A program made the position numbers and the translations under genes. 64,000 nucleotides of DNA from Odontesthes bonariensis (lineage: Eukaryota; Chordata; Actinopteri; Atheriniformes; Atherinopsidae), in NCBI RefSeq assembly GCF_027942865.1, contig NC_134524.1, forward strand, positions 31,038,536-31,102,535, read 5' to 3'. This document shows, in pieces, positions 46,476-58,123 of the stretch. The notes beneath the pieces were generated by a model. The model ran no database searches, had not been told where the DNA came from, and worked only from the letters and a program-made list of their open reading frames with translations. Numbering within the stretch: the first letter of the stretch is position 1; the number at the start of each line of letters is the position of its first letter.

Positions 46476-47252
46476 TCATCTATATCATGTTCTGTTAAAT
46501 AATTAAGCCTATTTAAACTAACACAGACTTCTACTGAGCCAACAGAAAGAAGGCAGATGCCCGTAAAACGAGTGGTGGCCACCACCTCTAACGGGAGGGC
46601 AATGGCTGAGGGAATCCCCGGAGGGAATCCACCCCCAAGACACGAGTGCCTTTATAAAATATAATAGGCCTATATATGTCTTTTTTAAGCCTATTCATAC
46701 AAATATTTATTTGTCTTTTATGTCTTTTTTTTCTTTTGTCCCAACACATTCTGATCGTGCCGCTCAAAAAGATAATTGTCTGTAAATGCAAAAATCTATG
46801 CGGTCTGATAACCATCTCCGACGAATATTTATTTCTCTGCGCAATAATGCTGCACCTTCATCCACGGGATCGTTGTCAAAAGGACATGTTTGTGAAAAAA
46901 GTTGCCTCCTACTGTGCCTAATGGACTTCTAGAAGTAGAAGAACTCGCTCTGCTGACTGAATGAATGAGGAAATCAAATGGCGTGTGTGGCTGAAAGAGG
47001 GCGGAGACAGAAAGAAACTCAAGGTTTCTTGAATAAAACCTGGTCCCGACCAGGTTAGGTTCAGAGAGTCTGTTACTCCGGTAACTGACCGTGAGGTTAA
47101 GTTACCTCTCTTTGTGAAACAGGCTAGAGTTACCCCTCTTTCTCGGGGTTGAGTTACCTCCCTTTGTGAAACGGAAAACTCAGGGTTTCCCTCATTTCAG
47201 GGTTAACCTACTCAGAGTTTTCACTAAACCTGCTACGTGAAACGGACCTCTG

Positions 47253-48060
47253 ATGCGGGGTTTCCTCCTTTTTAATGCTTTGCCAGGCCTTTACTGCAGC
47301 AGCTTTCAGTTTCTGTTTGTTTGTGGACCTTTCTGTCCGAAGTTTAGTCTTCAATAAGTGAAATGCTAGCACAATTGGGTTAAAATCAGGTGACTTACTT
47401 GGCCATTCAAGAATATTCCACTTCCTTGCTTTAATAAACTCACGGGTTATAAGTTTTGGGTCATTGTCCATCTGTATTATGAAATGCCGCCCGGCTACTT
47501 CTATCCTGTGTCACATCATCAGTAAACACTAGTGTCCCAATGCCACTGTCAGCCCTGCACGCCCAAGCCATCACACTGCCTCCGCTGTGTTTTACAGATG
47601 ATGTGGTATGCTTTGGATCATGAGCTGTTCCACGCCTTCACCATACTTTTTTCTTGCCATCATTCTGGTAGAGGTTGATCTTGGTTTCATCTGTCCAAAG
47701 AATGTTTTTCCAAAACATTGCTGTCTTTTTTAGATGTTTTTTTTTAGCAAAGTCGAATCTAGCCTTTCTATTCTTGAAGCTTATGAGTGGCTTGCACCGG
47801 CTGTTGTGAAGGGGTTTGTCTTCACCATGGAAATGATTCTGAGATTATCCACCACTGTTGTCTTCCGTGGATGCCCAGGTCTTTTTCAATTCACCAGTGC
47901 TTCCTTTCTTTCTCAGGGTGTACCAACCTGCAGATTTTGCCACTCCTAATATTGTAGCAACTTCTCAGATGGGTTTTTTCTGTTTTTGCAAGGATGGATA
48001 GTTCTACCTGTATGGAGAGCTCCTTTGACCGCATGTTGTCTGTTCACAGCAAAATCTTCT
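47253..48060 (-). pseudogene. Tc1-like transposase, degenerate
   Basis: The minus strand reads MDNDPKLITREFIKARKWNI, LEWPSKSPDFNPI and KAAAVKAWQSIKKEETPHQ, the last third of a Tc1 transposase with the DNDPK and WPSxSPDxNPI landmarks. The canonical HDNDPKH and NPIENLW residues are altered. Sequence to the right (47475-48060) is homologous to the catalytic core and helix-turn-helix but is frameshifted throughout. The extreme C-terminus lies left of the nested Harbinger insertion (44500-44604). Confidence 0.75.
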
Positions 48061-48385
48061 AAATGCAAGCACCACACCTTAAATCAACTCCAGGCCTTTT
48101 ATCTGCTTAATTGATAATGACAGAATGAAAGAATTGCCCACACCTGCCAATGAAATAGCCCTTGAGTCAATTGTCCAATTACTTTTGGTCCCTTTAAAAA
48201 GAGGGTGGCACATGTTAAGGAGCTGAAACTCCTAAACTCTTCATCCAATTTGAATGTGGATACCCTCAAATGAAAGCTGAGAGTCTACACATTATGTCCA
48301 TGTCCATTATATAACTATTATTGGAATATGTTTCAGTATACAGGTACAAAACAAAACCTGTTTCAGTGTCCAAATATATATGTGG

Positions 48386-51089
48386 ACCTAACTGTATATG
48401 TGTGTGTGTTTATATATGTATATATAAATGGTTTGTATTTCTATATTGACAGATCGACAGCATGAACATAAAAATGGTTCTAGTTTTGATAGGAAATGGC
48501 TGAATTCTGATGTGATTTTATCTATCACAGAACTGGGGAACAGAAGGGGGGTGAGGGCCTTGAAGGTGTGAGGATTACTTCCACCACTTACCCTCCCATG
48601 AGCCACTAATGGAAGAGCAGAGATGGGGGAAAAGTGTGTGTCTTTAACCAGCTGTGAGCGTGTGTTGGGAGTGTGTGTGTTCACCACTCAGACCAGAGCT
48701 AATGTATTTTCAAGGCTGAACAATATGACGTTAATCCATGTCGTTTATACCAGAGCAGTGTTTCCCTTGGGATCTGTGACTCACAGATGTAACAAAACTG
48801 AATCACTGAAAATATATTATTATATCAAAGATGTCTTATAAATTTTTACTTTGGTTTTAAAGTACCAATCCTTCTTGCTAGTACGATTTGGGTGGGGCTC
48901 TAGCAAGTTACAGGAGAAGCAAGTTTGTGCGTTCTCCTCTGGCTGCTAAATTGGAGGTTGTGACTGTTTATGACTGTGATAGCAAGAAATCAGCCCTCAT
49001 GTCTTAGATTAATTTTGTTTGGAGATATTGCAGTGTCCCATAGAAAACACCAGAGAGGACTGGGTCCGCAGTCTTCATTTTTGCAGCCGTTTCAAAATTT
49101 TGACCCACAAATAGCTAAGTTTTGCAGCCAAACTAAACATCAAGTATGATGCTATTCCAACCAATTATCTGACAGACATCCCTAGTACGAACAGACATGA
49201 CTGAGAATTACATTTCTTTTCATGTACAAGTTGCCAGGGCGGTTGCAATTGCCCTGACTGCCAGACCTTAAAAGAGAAGTCATACAGAGAACAATCAAAT
49301 TATTGCTGCAAAGGTGGTTCTACAGCTACTGCTTATGGAGAGTACTTTATTTTTTACACACTTCTGCTTCTACATTTTGGCTTTGTTTTTATTGAACAGA
49401 TAATAACACAACGTTACATGTTGTTGTTAATCAGAGGTAGTATTTACCTAGTTTTATGATCTTGTAAGGACAAGTTAAATGTTCTGATTTAAGAATATTT
49501 TTAACTTTCATAGCACTTTTATAGACTGTTTACACCAGCATATGCTAAGCCTGCCTTGCAAACTCTGGAACTCGTTGGACTAAAAGAAGCCATTAAAATC
49601 CACAGGTGCAGAAATGAATGCCTTGCTGTACAAGTTAGTTCATTTAAATCAATGTAAATCAACTAGCCTTTTGCTGTTTCACAAATGTTAAATTAAACCA
49701 CTTGATTTCTCTACAGCAGCTGCCTGTTGCAATCACCCGCTCACAGCCTCCTTCACATATGCACTGAAGTGAAAAGCTGAGAGAGTTGACTGAGCAAGAG
49801 TGAATACATCAATTAGGTTCCATTAGCTCAACCACCACCAGCTGATCTCTGTTGAAACACCATCTGACAGGGATTCTGTCAGCCTGTATGATCCTTGATC
49901 CACTAGATGATTCATGTTATGTGGTTTGTTTCATACTGGGATTATTTGGACAGTGGTCAGTAGCGTTCATCATATGCACCATGGGAGATTATTTACCACG
50001 GAGGATTTGGTTTTTAAGAGTCCTATTTTGAGTCTATTTTATTAAAAGGGTTTCTGAAATACACAATTGTTATATATTCCAGTTTACTGTAGTTTTTTAG
50101 CAACCCTTCAGTTATTGTTCAAAGCTAAGTTCTTTTTTTTTTTTTAAAAAACCTTGCTTTTAGTTATCCGTACACAATTACTTGATGATCCTGCAACGCT
50201 CCAACTTTACAGGCGCTTTATTCCAAACTTGTCATGTAACACAAACTGGTAAAAATCTTATTATTCCATTTTCCACAGCCGTTGGCAGCGGCGAGGAGAG
50301 AGAACCCAAAATGCAGACAAAACGTAAACTAGATTTATTCCAAAAACTGTGAAGTAAAACAAGGCTGAGCCGGAACACCAAACAACAAAAACGAGTTGAC
50401 ACGAGGGGTAACGGTGGGGATCTAGCAAATGATGAGGACAAACTGGGAGACTAAATACTGTGGAGGGTGATTGATGAATGAGGGCAGCTGAGGATAAGTG
50501 AGCACAGGTGAAAGAAGTGGAGCTGATGACCAGGAAGGAGGGGAACTGAGGAAGAAGGTGAAGAAATTGCAGCTGATACTGAGGTGAATAGGCCAGTTAG
50601 AGAGATAAATATGGAGCAGAAAGCTAGAGTTAAGTAGCCTAGGGACAAATAGCAACAAGGAATGGGAGGCAGTCAATAAAGATTTGTCGATAATATTAGG
50701 AAGGTTAGGAGGAAATGCAAGCGATGGGCTAGAGAAGATGGTGAAGATACTGCTATGGTGTAGAAAGATTTGGGGTGCAAGCATGGATGTCGGAACTATT
50801 TTCTGAGAGGGGAGGCGGGGGAAGCACGCACACTTATCAATGATTTGATTTGAAGTTATTTTATAACAGCATGCAGTTATAAGAGAACTAGAATGGGTGA
50901 ACACGGCATCTTTATTGTTAAGAAAATTAAACTTTGATAACTAAATCAAGCCCTTTAAGGAACATAACATTATTTGTACCCTTGAATGTGACCTTCTCTC
51001 AGTTGACCTACTGTTGAAAATTTTAAGCAGGGTTGAGACATCACTTTCATCTATAAGGTCACTGTGAGTGTTCATAATGGCCAAACGTG
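48386..51089. other. Intergenic region with no recognised gene
   Basis: No exon or RNA gene was identified. The stretch 50270-50640 (GGCAGCGGCGAGGAGAGAGA, AACTGGGAGACTAAATAC, GAGCACAGGTGAAAGAAGTG) looks like an LTR-type interspersed fish repeat, but no partner or boundary was seen. Confidence 0.35.
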
Positions 51090-51093
51090 TTAA

Positions 51094-51620
51094 AGTGATA
51101 GTTCGGAGTAGATTCATCCTAGGGTCATTTGAACCGTGACATCCAACCAAGTAGCCCACCCGAAGTTTTTTCGATCTTGGCTGAACATCAGCTGAGTTAC
51201 TGAGTTATTCCGAATAGCTTAGTACAAGCGCTAATGGAACCTGGCAGTATCTCCAAAATTACCACACTAAAATCACATGCCATGACACCAAACTTCTACA
51301 GTAGTACAAATATGGTCTGTACTCACAAAACGATGCATTTGGAAGTTTTACATAGTCCAGGAGTTAATATTATCAACACAAGCCTAATAGCTTCTCTGCT
51401 GCTAAAGCTGCGTCGACGTCCCTTCCTTGATCTGGGAGCTTCAAAGTAAGATGAGGGTTGATCTACTACATTAGACAACAAAGTATATGCTATATTCTAC
51501 ATGATTTTTTATGAATTTTTATGTTGTAGAGTTGTGAATTTATTTTATCAATGGAGAAATTGAGCAGCCTTGCTTTGTTGTCTACAGTAGTAGATCAACC
51601 CTCATCTTACATTGAAGTAG
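51094..51620. mobile_element. Candidate TTAA miniature element with internal hairpin
   Basis: AGTGATAGTTCGGAG follows TTAA (51090-51093), resembling the AGGGATAGTTCGCC end near 39116. An internal inverted repeat lies at 51439-51484 / 51572-51617. The matching right terminal repeat was not found, so only one end is supported. Confidence 0.4.
51439..51617. repeat. 46 bp inverted repeat with 87 bp loop
   Basis: Arms 51439-51484 and 51572-51617 pair with about four mismatches around GTAAGATGAGGGTTGATCTA. The loop is AT-rich. It could extrude as a cruciform or form an RNA hairpin if transcribed. Confidence 0.85.
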
Positions 51621-52740
51621 GATGTAGAGGATTTGTTGCAAAGTCTGCTTTATCATTGTTGAGGGAGCTGGGAGTAAGTGGACAGAGTGTGAGGAAAATA
51701 CAGTGAAGGAAGTGTCAGATCAGGCAGTAAAGTCCAGTCAGTGGATATGGATTAGAAGAAGCAATAGCAGCTGGAGGACCAGCAGAGGGAGCACTTTAGG
51801 TAAACAGACTCTTGGAAGAAGCAAGGAAGAAATCCAGGTTATTTAAGTGGAGGGTGTGGCCTATTTTGAGCCTTTAGAAACCAGGCGGCCATTTTAGTTG
51901 AGTTTCCCTGTATGGCCTTGTTTTTGCTGGCATTTTTAGTGATTTTAGGACTGTTTAGGTGAGTTTGTCTGCTGAATCTGCTAGTGTGTCTTATCATGCC
52001 TCCACCTCTGGCACTCTCTATACTTTCATTAAGGGGAGCTTTAAATCCAAAAAGCTTGCCTTGGCAAAACAAATTTGTTAAAATACCATAACATGGTATT
52101 CAGATTACAATTCTGCTGCCATGATGCTGGACAGAGCAAGGGAAAAAAAAGAAAAAGGAAAGTTATCCAGGAGTCCCCCCAGGACCTTTATTTGGCCTGC
52201 TACTACCTTTTCTATCATTACAGATATCATGGTACAGGACTACCAAGGGTATTATTACTCAAATGTTTTTCTTGAGACACCTACTCGTTATATCTTTTTT
52301 TCCCCCCGCTTTTGCGAATGACTTACAGTTAAAAACATCCGGCCTAAAAAATATGTGACTGGCTGAAGCACAGAAAACCCCACAGGCAGGGGGTCTCTCT
52401 GATCTTTATAACACCTCACCACCTCACAACACTATCTACACATGTGCACTCAAGGAGTAAACATTTGCTCTGCAGAGGTAATTTATATTGAACTTTATTC
52501 ATCTCATTTATATTCAGTCCACATTTTTACATATCATTCACTTGGTTTCACTTGGATTTTTTCATGTGCAGTTTAAAATATAGCTCATGTAATCCCAGAG
52601 ACCACATACACCTGCTAATGGTCAACTCCCTGTTCATGGTGTACTAAATGTTTTTTAAAGGTTCATTCTTTGGAGACATTACATGTGAATTTGTCCAGTG
52701 CAGAACACACAAAATGTATGATACAGCAAACTGAAGAGAG
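51621..52740. other. Intergenic region, nothing recognised
   Basis: No gene or element was assigned. Confidence 0.4.
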
Positions 52741-52900
52741 CTGCATGGTGGTTTGGTGTTTAGCACTGTTGCCTCTCAGCAAGAAGGTTCTGGGTTTGAA
52801 TCTTGGCATTGAGATTTCTGTGTGGAATATTCATGTTCTATCCTGTTAATCAAGCTTCCTCCAACAGTGTGTGTTAATGTACCATCACTGGTTATACCGC
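52741..52900 (+). repeat. Degenerate tRNA-like SINE head
   Basis: GCATGGTGGTTTGGTGTTTA ... TGTTGCCTCTCAGCAAGAAG ... TTCTGGGTTTGAATCTTGGC matches the common fish repeat that has a box A/box B-like head and an RTE-type tail (the tail type nested at 4821-5017 and 46282-46475). The box B is decayed. Confidence 0.55.
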
Positions 52901-53221
52901 AAAGAAACCAATATAAACAGTCAAAAAAATTATGAGCCAAGCAACACGAAGAGAAGTAGATGTAATTGTGGGCTGTTGGTGATATCATTGTTGAGGATTA
53001 GATTCACTCCTTTTCTTGTCGTCTACAAGTGAGCCGCTGATGAGCAGTGAGGGAGGAGGTTACCTATTAAATTATAAGCGACACCTGGTATTTACACAAC
53101 AGGCATTTATTAAAGCGTATGGCTATGTATTAAACGCCCGCTGATCTCTATAAACTTCCACCCTCTGATTTTCATAAATTTGGTTTTCAGCCTATACAAA
53201 ATTCCCATGAATGCTCTCAGG

Positions 53222-53227
53222 CATTAC

Positions 53228-53297
<70 letters not shown>
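53222..53297. repeat. TA dinucleotide repeat
   Basis: A nearly pure TATATA tract of about 75 bp. Confidence 0.95.
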
Positions 53298-53305
<8 letters not shown>

Positions 53306-54664
53306 GATTTCCTATTCATTTGAATGAGTGTAATTCAATAAGCCATTTCATATGGAAACTGTTAGTTTTTGTCTGCTTTTGGCTTGCAGCAGAGGGTTAT
53401 TCATATTAAAGTAACTTTGAGACTTGTTATTAATTTCCAGATAAGACTTTTGTTATTACTTCATATCAATTTTATAAGGAGACAGTTTCACTTGATTCCA
53501 AAATATGCCCACCCAGTCATGACCATTCAAACCAAATACATTTTCATTGCATAGAGGTTATGAATTCAACATTTTAAGATTCATGTTGTCTCTTTCTCAG
53601 CAATATAATTTAGTTAATGGAAAAAGCCTTTTGACAATTATTAGATGTCTCTATATGTTTTTTTTTCTTTTCTAAATAAAACCTAACTTCAGATAAATAT
53701 GGTCAACTTTAAAAACATACTTTGTGATCTTTGTTTGCTGAGCTCATTGATAAGCCTGCATACCTGTTGATACAGAAACCTTCCTAAGGGTGGCGTCAAA
53801 GTCCAATTTTTTTTAATACAGTTTCACCCATATCAGAGCTCTTAGTAGACAAGATATTGTCAATAAGTCAATTCCGAAAAGATATATTGAACTCAAGGTT
53901 TACAAATATTTTAAGATTGCTTCTTTATGAATGTAAAAGTTACATTTTCTTTCCGTTGATGTTTAAGGTTGAGTTAATATAACAACTTCAGATACTGTGG
54001 TGTAGATTAATCTTTGCTAGCCAACCTTACATGTGTATCAGTATTGATGCTTCTTACTAAAATCAAGCTAAGTTATTTACTTTTTCACTAAAATTATTAC
54101 AAAACAAATGCACTGAAATATGTTTGGTCTACAGTATAAAAAAGCTAATTTGTGTACTGAAACTATTGAGCAAGTCTAGACGCTTTCATAGCACAAAATG
54201 ATGAAATGCTCCATTTTTCAGCAAAACCTGCCCTACAGTAACACTCAAAAGTTGAGCTAATTAACAACTATATACTGCAGGGCAGTTAAATCTTCCACAA
54301 CAGTAGAAATGTATTTAAAACAGACCAAATATTATTTGAAAATAAAAGCATATTCATGTGCAAATGATTAAGTTTATTCAATGACCAACCTCACAAGCTA
54401 TCTTTCTCTTTGTGTGTTTAGAATCTAACATCTAAAAATTATTTTTACGTTTGATTGCATGTTCTTGTGAATTATAGGATGTCGTGTGTATTATGAAAGT
54501 TTTGATGCGCTCAAATTTTATTTCCAATACAGAAAATGTTCAAATAAACAAAACTCCAAATCTGCAAACAGCTAAAAGTTACTATAGTTTGTGTGGAAAT
54601 GACAATTAAACTTAAACATTCTTGATCCACTTAATTCAAAGGTTGAACCTCAGATCTCTCCTTT
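53298..54664. other. AT-rich intergenic sequence
   Basis: No gene was recognised. Confidence 0.4.
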
Positions 54665-55237
54665 CAGGGTGCTTGCTCTTTTTCCAAATTAAAATTCCAG
54701 ACTTTTTTTAAAAACTGATACTCCCCCCCCCCACCCCCCCAAGACCTTAACTTTATGTACTTGTAACTTGTGTGCCTACTGCCTACTTCATTGGTTGAGA
54801 TTGTACCAACTGTGTTTATTAGAAATGTTAATTTTTATAAGCTAGTATTCAATGAACAAATGCATTATTCACAGTAAATTATGCTTTTACTGATGAAAAC
54901 GTTTCAAAACATGAAAATCACAAGTACATGAATTTCACATCAAACAAGTGTCACAAATGGATGGATGATTGTATGTAGAATTCAGTCTCTTCACTCACAT
55001 CTCATCGCATTAGGCTAATACAGTACGTGACCAGTTAGAAAAATTATAGTTTTATAGCCTACCTTCCTATTTCTCATTTCACAATGCATTTGAGCATACT
55101 GTAAAATTCTACCATACATTTATTTTCCATACTTTATTAAGACTTTCACACAAAATTCAAGACTTTTCAAGGTCTGGAAAACAGTGCTTCAAAATTCCAT
55201 ACTTATTAAGACTTTCAAGACTTTAGCAAGCACCCTG
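54665..55237. mobile_element. hAT-like non-autonomous element
   Basis: Ends CAGGGTGCTTGCT and AGCAAGCACCCTG are inverted, with further TTCCA.ACTTT and AAGACTTTCAAGAC motifs inside. CAGGG starts are typical of hAT. Adjacent CCTTT on both sides is out of register, so an 8 bp duplication is not proven. Contains a C-rich tract at 54722-54740. Confidence 0.6.
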
Positions 55238-55528
55238 CCTTTACAGGTGTGGTCAAGTCCAAACTGACACCACTAAAATCCTGAAAATATGCTGCCATCA
55301 CAGCAAACCTTAATCAAAAGAATTCAATACACAAAAACAAAATGCAGCATCAAAGTGTTTATTGTTAAGAAAATTGTTGTGGTTTTATGTCAAAAATCAC
55401 CGATTTGATTTGGTGTAAAGGTGAATAAAAAGGTCTACTGCTTTTGACATCAAGGAAAAATAATAAGGCGCGTTTTATGCTAGGAGTGACAAACTGATAG
55501 GAATGTCATGCAAGTGAATGCGTTTATA

Positions 55529-57276
55529 TCATTCTGATTTTTGCTTCTCCCACTGTTCTGGGGTGAGGGTCTTCTGTTCAAAAGCATGTATTTCTTTCAA
55601 CTCCTCGACGAGACATGTATTCACCATCCTGCGAACAGACGGCACAAAGGTTTGGATTTTACAAAGAGTCAAAGTGAAACTACAGGTTGATACATCTGTA
55701 ATAACAGAGCAGAAGGGTTTTACACTTCTGAATCCAAAAGATAAAAAAATGGTACATTTAACATATCACATATAAATCGTATTTGAAAACTCTTGGATTG
55801 CATTACGTAATACATAGTTTTTCTGTCGCATTCACAGTTTGTTATATTTTGCCCCATTGCAGATGAGATGACAGGTATGTTTATGAAAGCCTTCATTTCT
55901 TCCAGCAGCAGGTTCACATGCTGAGAAAATTGATGCACATGTTGCTACATGATGATGCACACACGGTGCCCGATGGCTGTTTTATTTGCATTGGTAGTTG
56001 TCACAGCTCCCAGTTTTTACACTTTTTCCAACTCTTTGCACTGCATGTTGTTTGATTCAAGACATCTGCTTGTCAGTCTCGTTGTAGAGTCATGTGTCCA
56101 TGAGGTATGCCATTTTATCTTTAAAAAAGAAAAAGCCTCATTCAGCTGGTTGTATAGAGTAGTAGATGCACTCGTTTAAGAATTATTCTATTTCCTGCAG
56201 TTCCATAAAACACAACCACAGCATACCTCAGTGTGTAAAAGGAGCTCTTCGTCCTCACATAGACTTTTGATAATTAAGTAAATTTGCTATGACTTTGTAT
56301 ATTTGGAAATACAACCTCTGCCAAGGTCAAGTGAATGACTCAGGCAATCCTGGTGATCTTTGCCATAACCCTAAAGAAGGCCTAGGTTTGGGAACTTCTG
56401 TTGTAGATTAATGTCACAAAAAGAAATGAAGGAATTTTGCTCAAACATGTTTGTTTGGATCCAGCAGCAGCTAATGACAACTGAATAACATCAATGAAAG
56501 CGGGTGTATTACTGATGTGAGATTTGCAGGTGGTCAAATGAAATGTTTGTGGTTTGAACACTTACTTACAAAAGTAGCATTTTCGATGAAAACCCACTTG
56601 AGAGCTAAAACATTTCTCATTTTGCATTGAAAATTGAAGTAAATTTAGTTGGTTGTTTTTTTTTTTTAAATAGAAGAAATTATTTTGATATTTAGAAGTG
56701 TGGTTTCTGCATACCACATTGATAACACAATCAGTCATTTTAATAGAAACTTAGGGGTCAGTTAGCAGACAGCATGACAATGAGACCATCATTAATCAAT
56801 TATCAAAGTTAACCCAGAGCAGAGCAGAAAATTCTGTGATAATACCTACAACGTGTCATACCTGTGTCTCTGTAACAGTGGTTTTCCCTCAAATTGGGAC
56901 GAGACCACCAGGACTTTGAAGCTGGCAGCACATCTGTTAGGTGAGGTATCCTCCACATTCTGGAAAAAAAAAAAAAAAAAAACACATAAATATCAACATC
57001 ATCCAAGACCACACAGTTAAATACAGGAGACCAGGAATTATGTTCATTCGGCTCTTGTAGCTAACATTAACTCAACGTCCTGCTGGGTGATGGCTAAAAG
57101 CTAGCTTGCTGAATGTCAGCTTCAACGCAACGTTAGCAATTAGAAAACGTCTGAATCGTTTCATATTACGCAGCAATTCAAGAGAAAAAAATAAATGCAA
57201 ATAACAAACTTACCACATGCACTGCCGCGAGTTCCTTAATAAGTTTGTCTCGGATGTGATCTGCTGTTATTGCCAT
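55529..57276 (-). CDS. bola2: BolA family member 2, complete
   Basis: Three minus-strand exons: 57214-57276, 56862-56959, 55529-55628 (261 nt, 86 residues plus stop, the same length as human BOLA2). It reads MAITADHIRDKLIKELAAVH, then NVEDTSPNRCAASFKVLVVS with SQFEGKPLLQRHR, then MVNTCLVEELKEIHAFEQKT and LTPEQWEKQKSE. The BolA fold residues, the conserved RCAASF cysteine and the invariant HAFEQKTLTPEQW end are present. BOLA2 works with the monothiol glutaredoxin GLRX3 to hold and pass on [2Fe-2S] clusters in the cytosol. All splice sites are canonical; exon 2 acceptor has a long poly-T tract. A polyadenylation signal (complement of AATAAA) lies at 55358-55363. It is transcribed away from slx1. 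Confidence 0.95.
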
Positions 57277-58123
57277 ATCCTCATAGAAGGAAAAGAAATA
57301 CTGTAGCGTCAAGAAAACACAGCTAAATAAATGTATTAGCAAGTCAATTATTAAAAGAAGACAGACAGGTTGGCATTGGCAGTATTACAGTATTCACCAA
57401 TTTTACAAGGTCTGCAGCTGCTAAAACATATATTGCCAGTTTATTTTTTACCAATTAAAGACTGCCTGTAAAATGTTCTGCTAACTTCAGTCACTGTACG
57501 AGCATGAGTGCCGGTGTTTCGGTGACGTCACAGTTTACAAAAACCCTGTCCAATTGAATTACAGCAGTGACAACTACAGCCAATCAGTTGATGCCGCTAC
57601 ATACTGTGGACGGGACATATTATTTTAAACATAAAGTAACGAATCATAACATTAGGAGTCCCTGTAGAAAGCCCAACAAAAATTATTTAAGCAACTATTT
57701 TTTCAAAACAAAATTTAAGTTATTTTTTTTCTCAGCCATAAACGGGGCAGTCTTATATAGTCATCTTTTAGAGGTGAGCTTTTAGTATTCCCATAGAAAG
57801 ATAGAGAGCATTATTTTGGAACTTAATAGATCAGGCAACTGTGTAAGCTACTAAAACAGACGCCACGGAACATACACAGTAGATAACAGTATTACATTTT
57901 TAAAGCTTGTACCTACGGACAAATCGTGTTCATGATATACAGTATAGCTGATTTCTCGCAGATTAATTTAAACGTTTCTTTCAAAATTGTGCTTTACATG
58001 CTAATCTTTACTAGCTTCCTGTGTTTTTTTTTTAACCAGTTAATGACATGTATGTTCAATGAAGGGAAATATTACAGGGCGGTACGAAGTATAATGATAA
58101 TACGCTGATTAAATTATTTTACA
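57277..58123. promoter_or_regulatory. Divergent bola2/slx1 promoter region
   Basis: The 847 bp between the two start codons, which are read in opposite directions. No TATA box is obvious for either gene, and no other gene is seen. A CRE palindrome lies at 57523-57530. Confidence 0.55.
57523..57530. promoter_or_regulatory. CRE palindrome TGACGTCA
   Basis: A perfect cAMP-response element consensus in the sequence GGTGACGTCACAG, 247 bp upstream of the bola2 start and about 594 bp upstream of slx1. CREB/ATF proteins bind this site. A role in driving either gene is inference. Confidence 0.6.

Larger units (their letters stand above)
44605..47249. mobile_element. Non-autonomous Harbinger-type transposon, copy 2
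   Basis: The same family as 4045-5646 but reversed. Inverted ends GGGTCCGTTTCACGTAGCAG / CTGCTACGTGAAACGGACCT, flanked by CAG/CTG (a CWG-type 3 bp site with one difference). After subtracting the internal TTAA element (1031 bp plus 4) the length is 1610 bp against 1602 bp in copy 1. The fossil Harbinger nuclease N-terminus (DPVDEGAALLRRE) is on the minus strand at about 46794-46877. Confidence 0.8.
44446..48385 (-). mobile_element. Tc1-like DNA transposon, host of nested insertions
   Basis: The ends share TTTGGACA-type inverted repeats (AAATTTGGACAGAGAATG at 44449; complement of ATATTTGGACACTGAAACAG at about 48365-48384). The transposase lies on the minus strand and is degraded. The element is split at 44604/47250 by Harbinger-type copy 2. 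Removing that insertion rejoins GGACATCACCAG with TGCGGGGTTTCCTCC. Confidence 0.8.

Noticed and set aside
50422..50904. 160-codon minus-strand frame
   Set aside because: Ser/Leu/Pro-rich antisense of an LTR-like repeat with no domain and a fragment of the same frame elsewhere out of phase.
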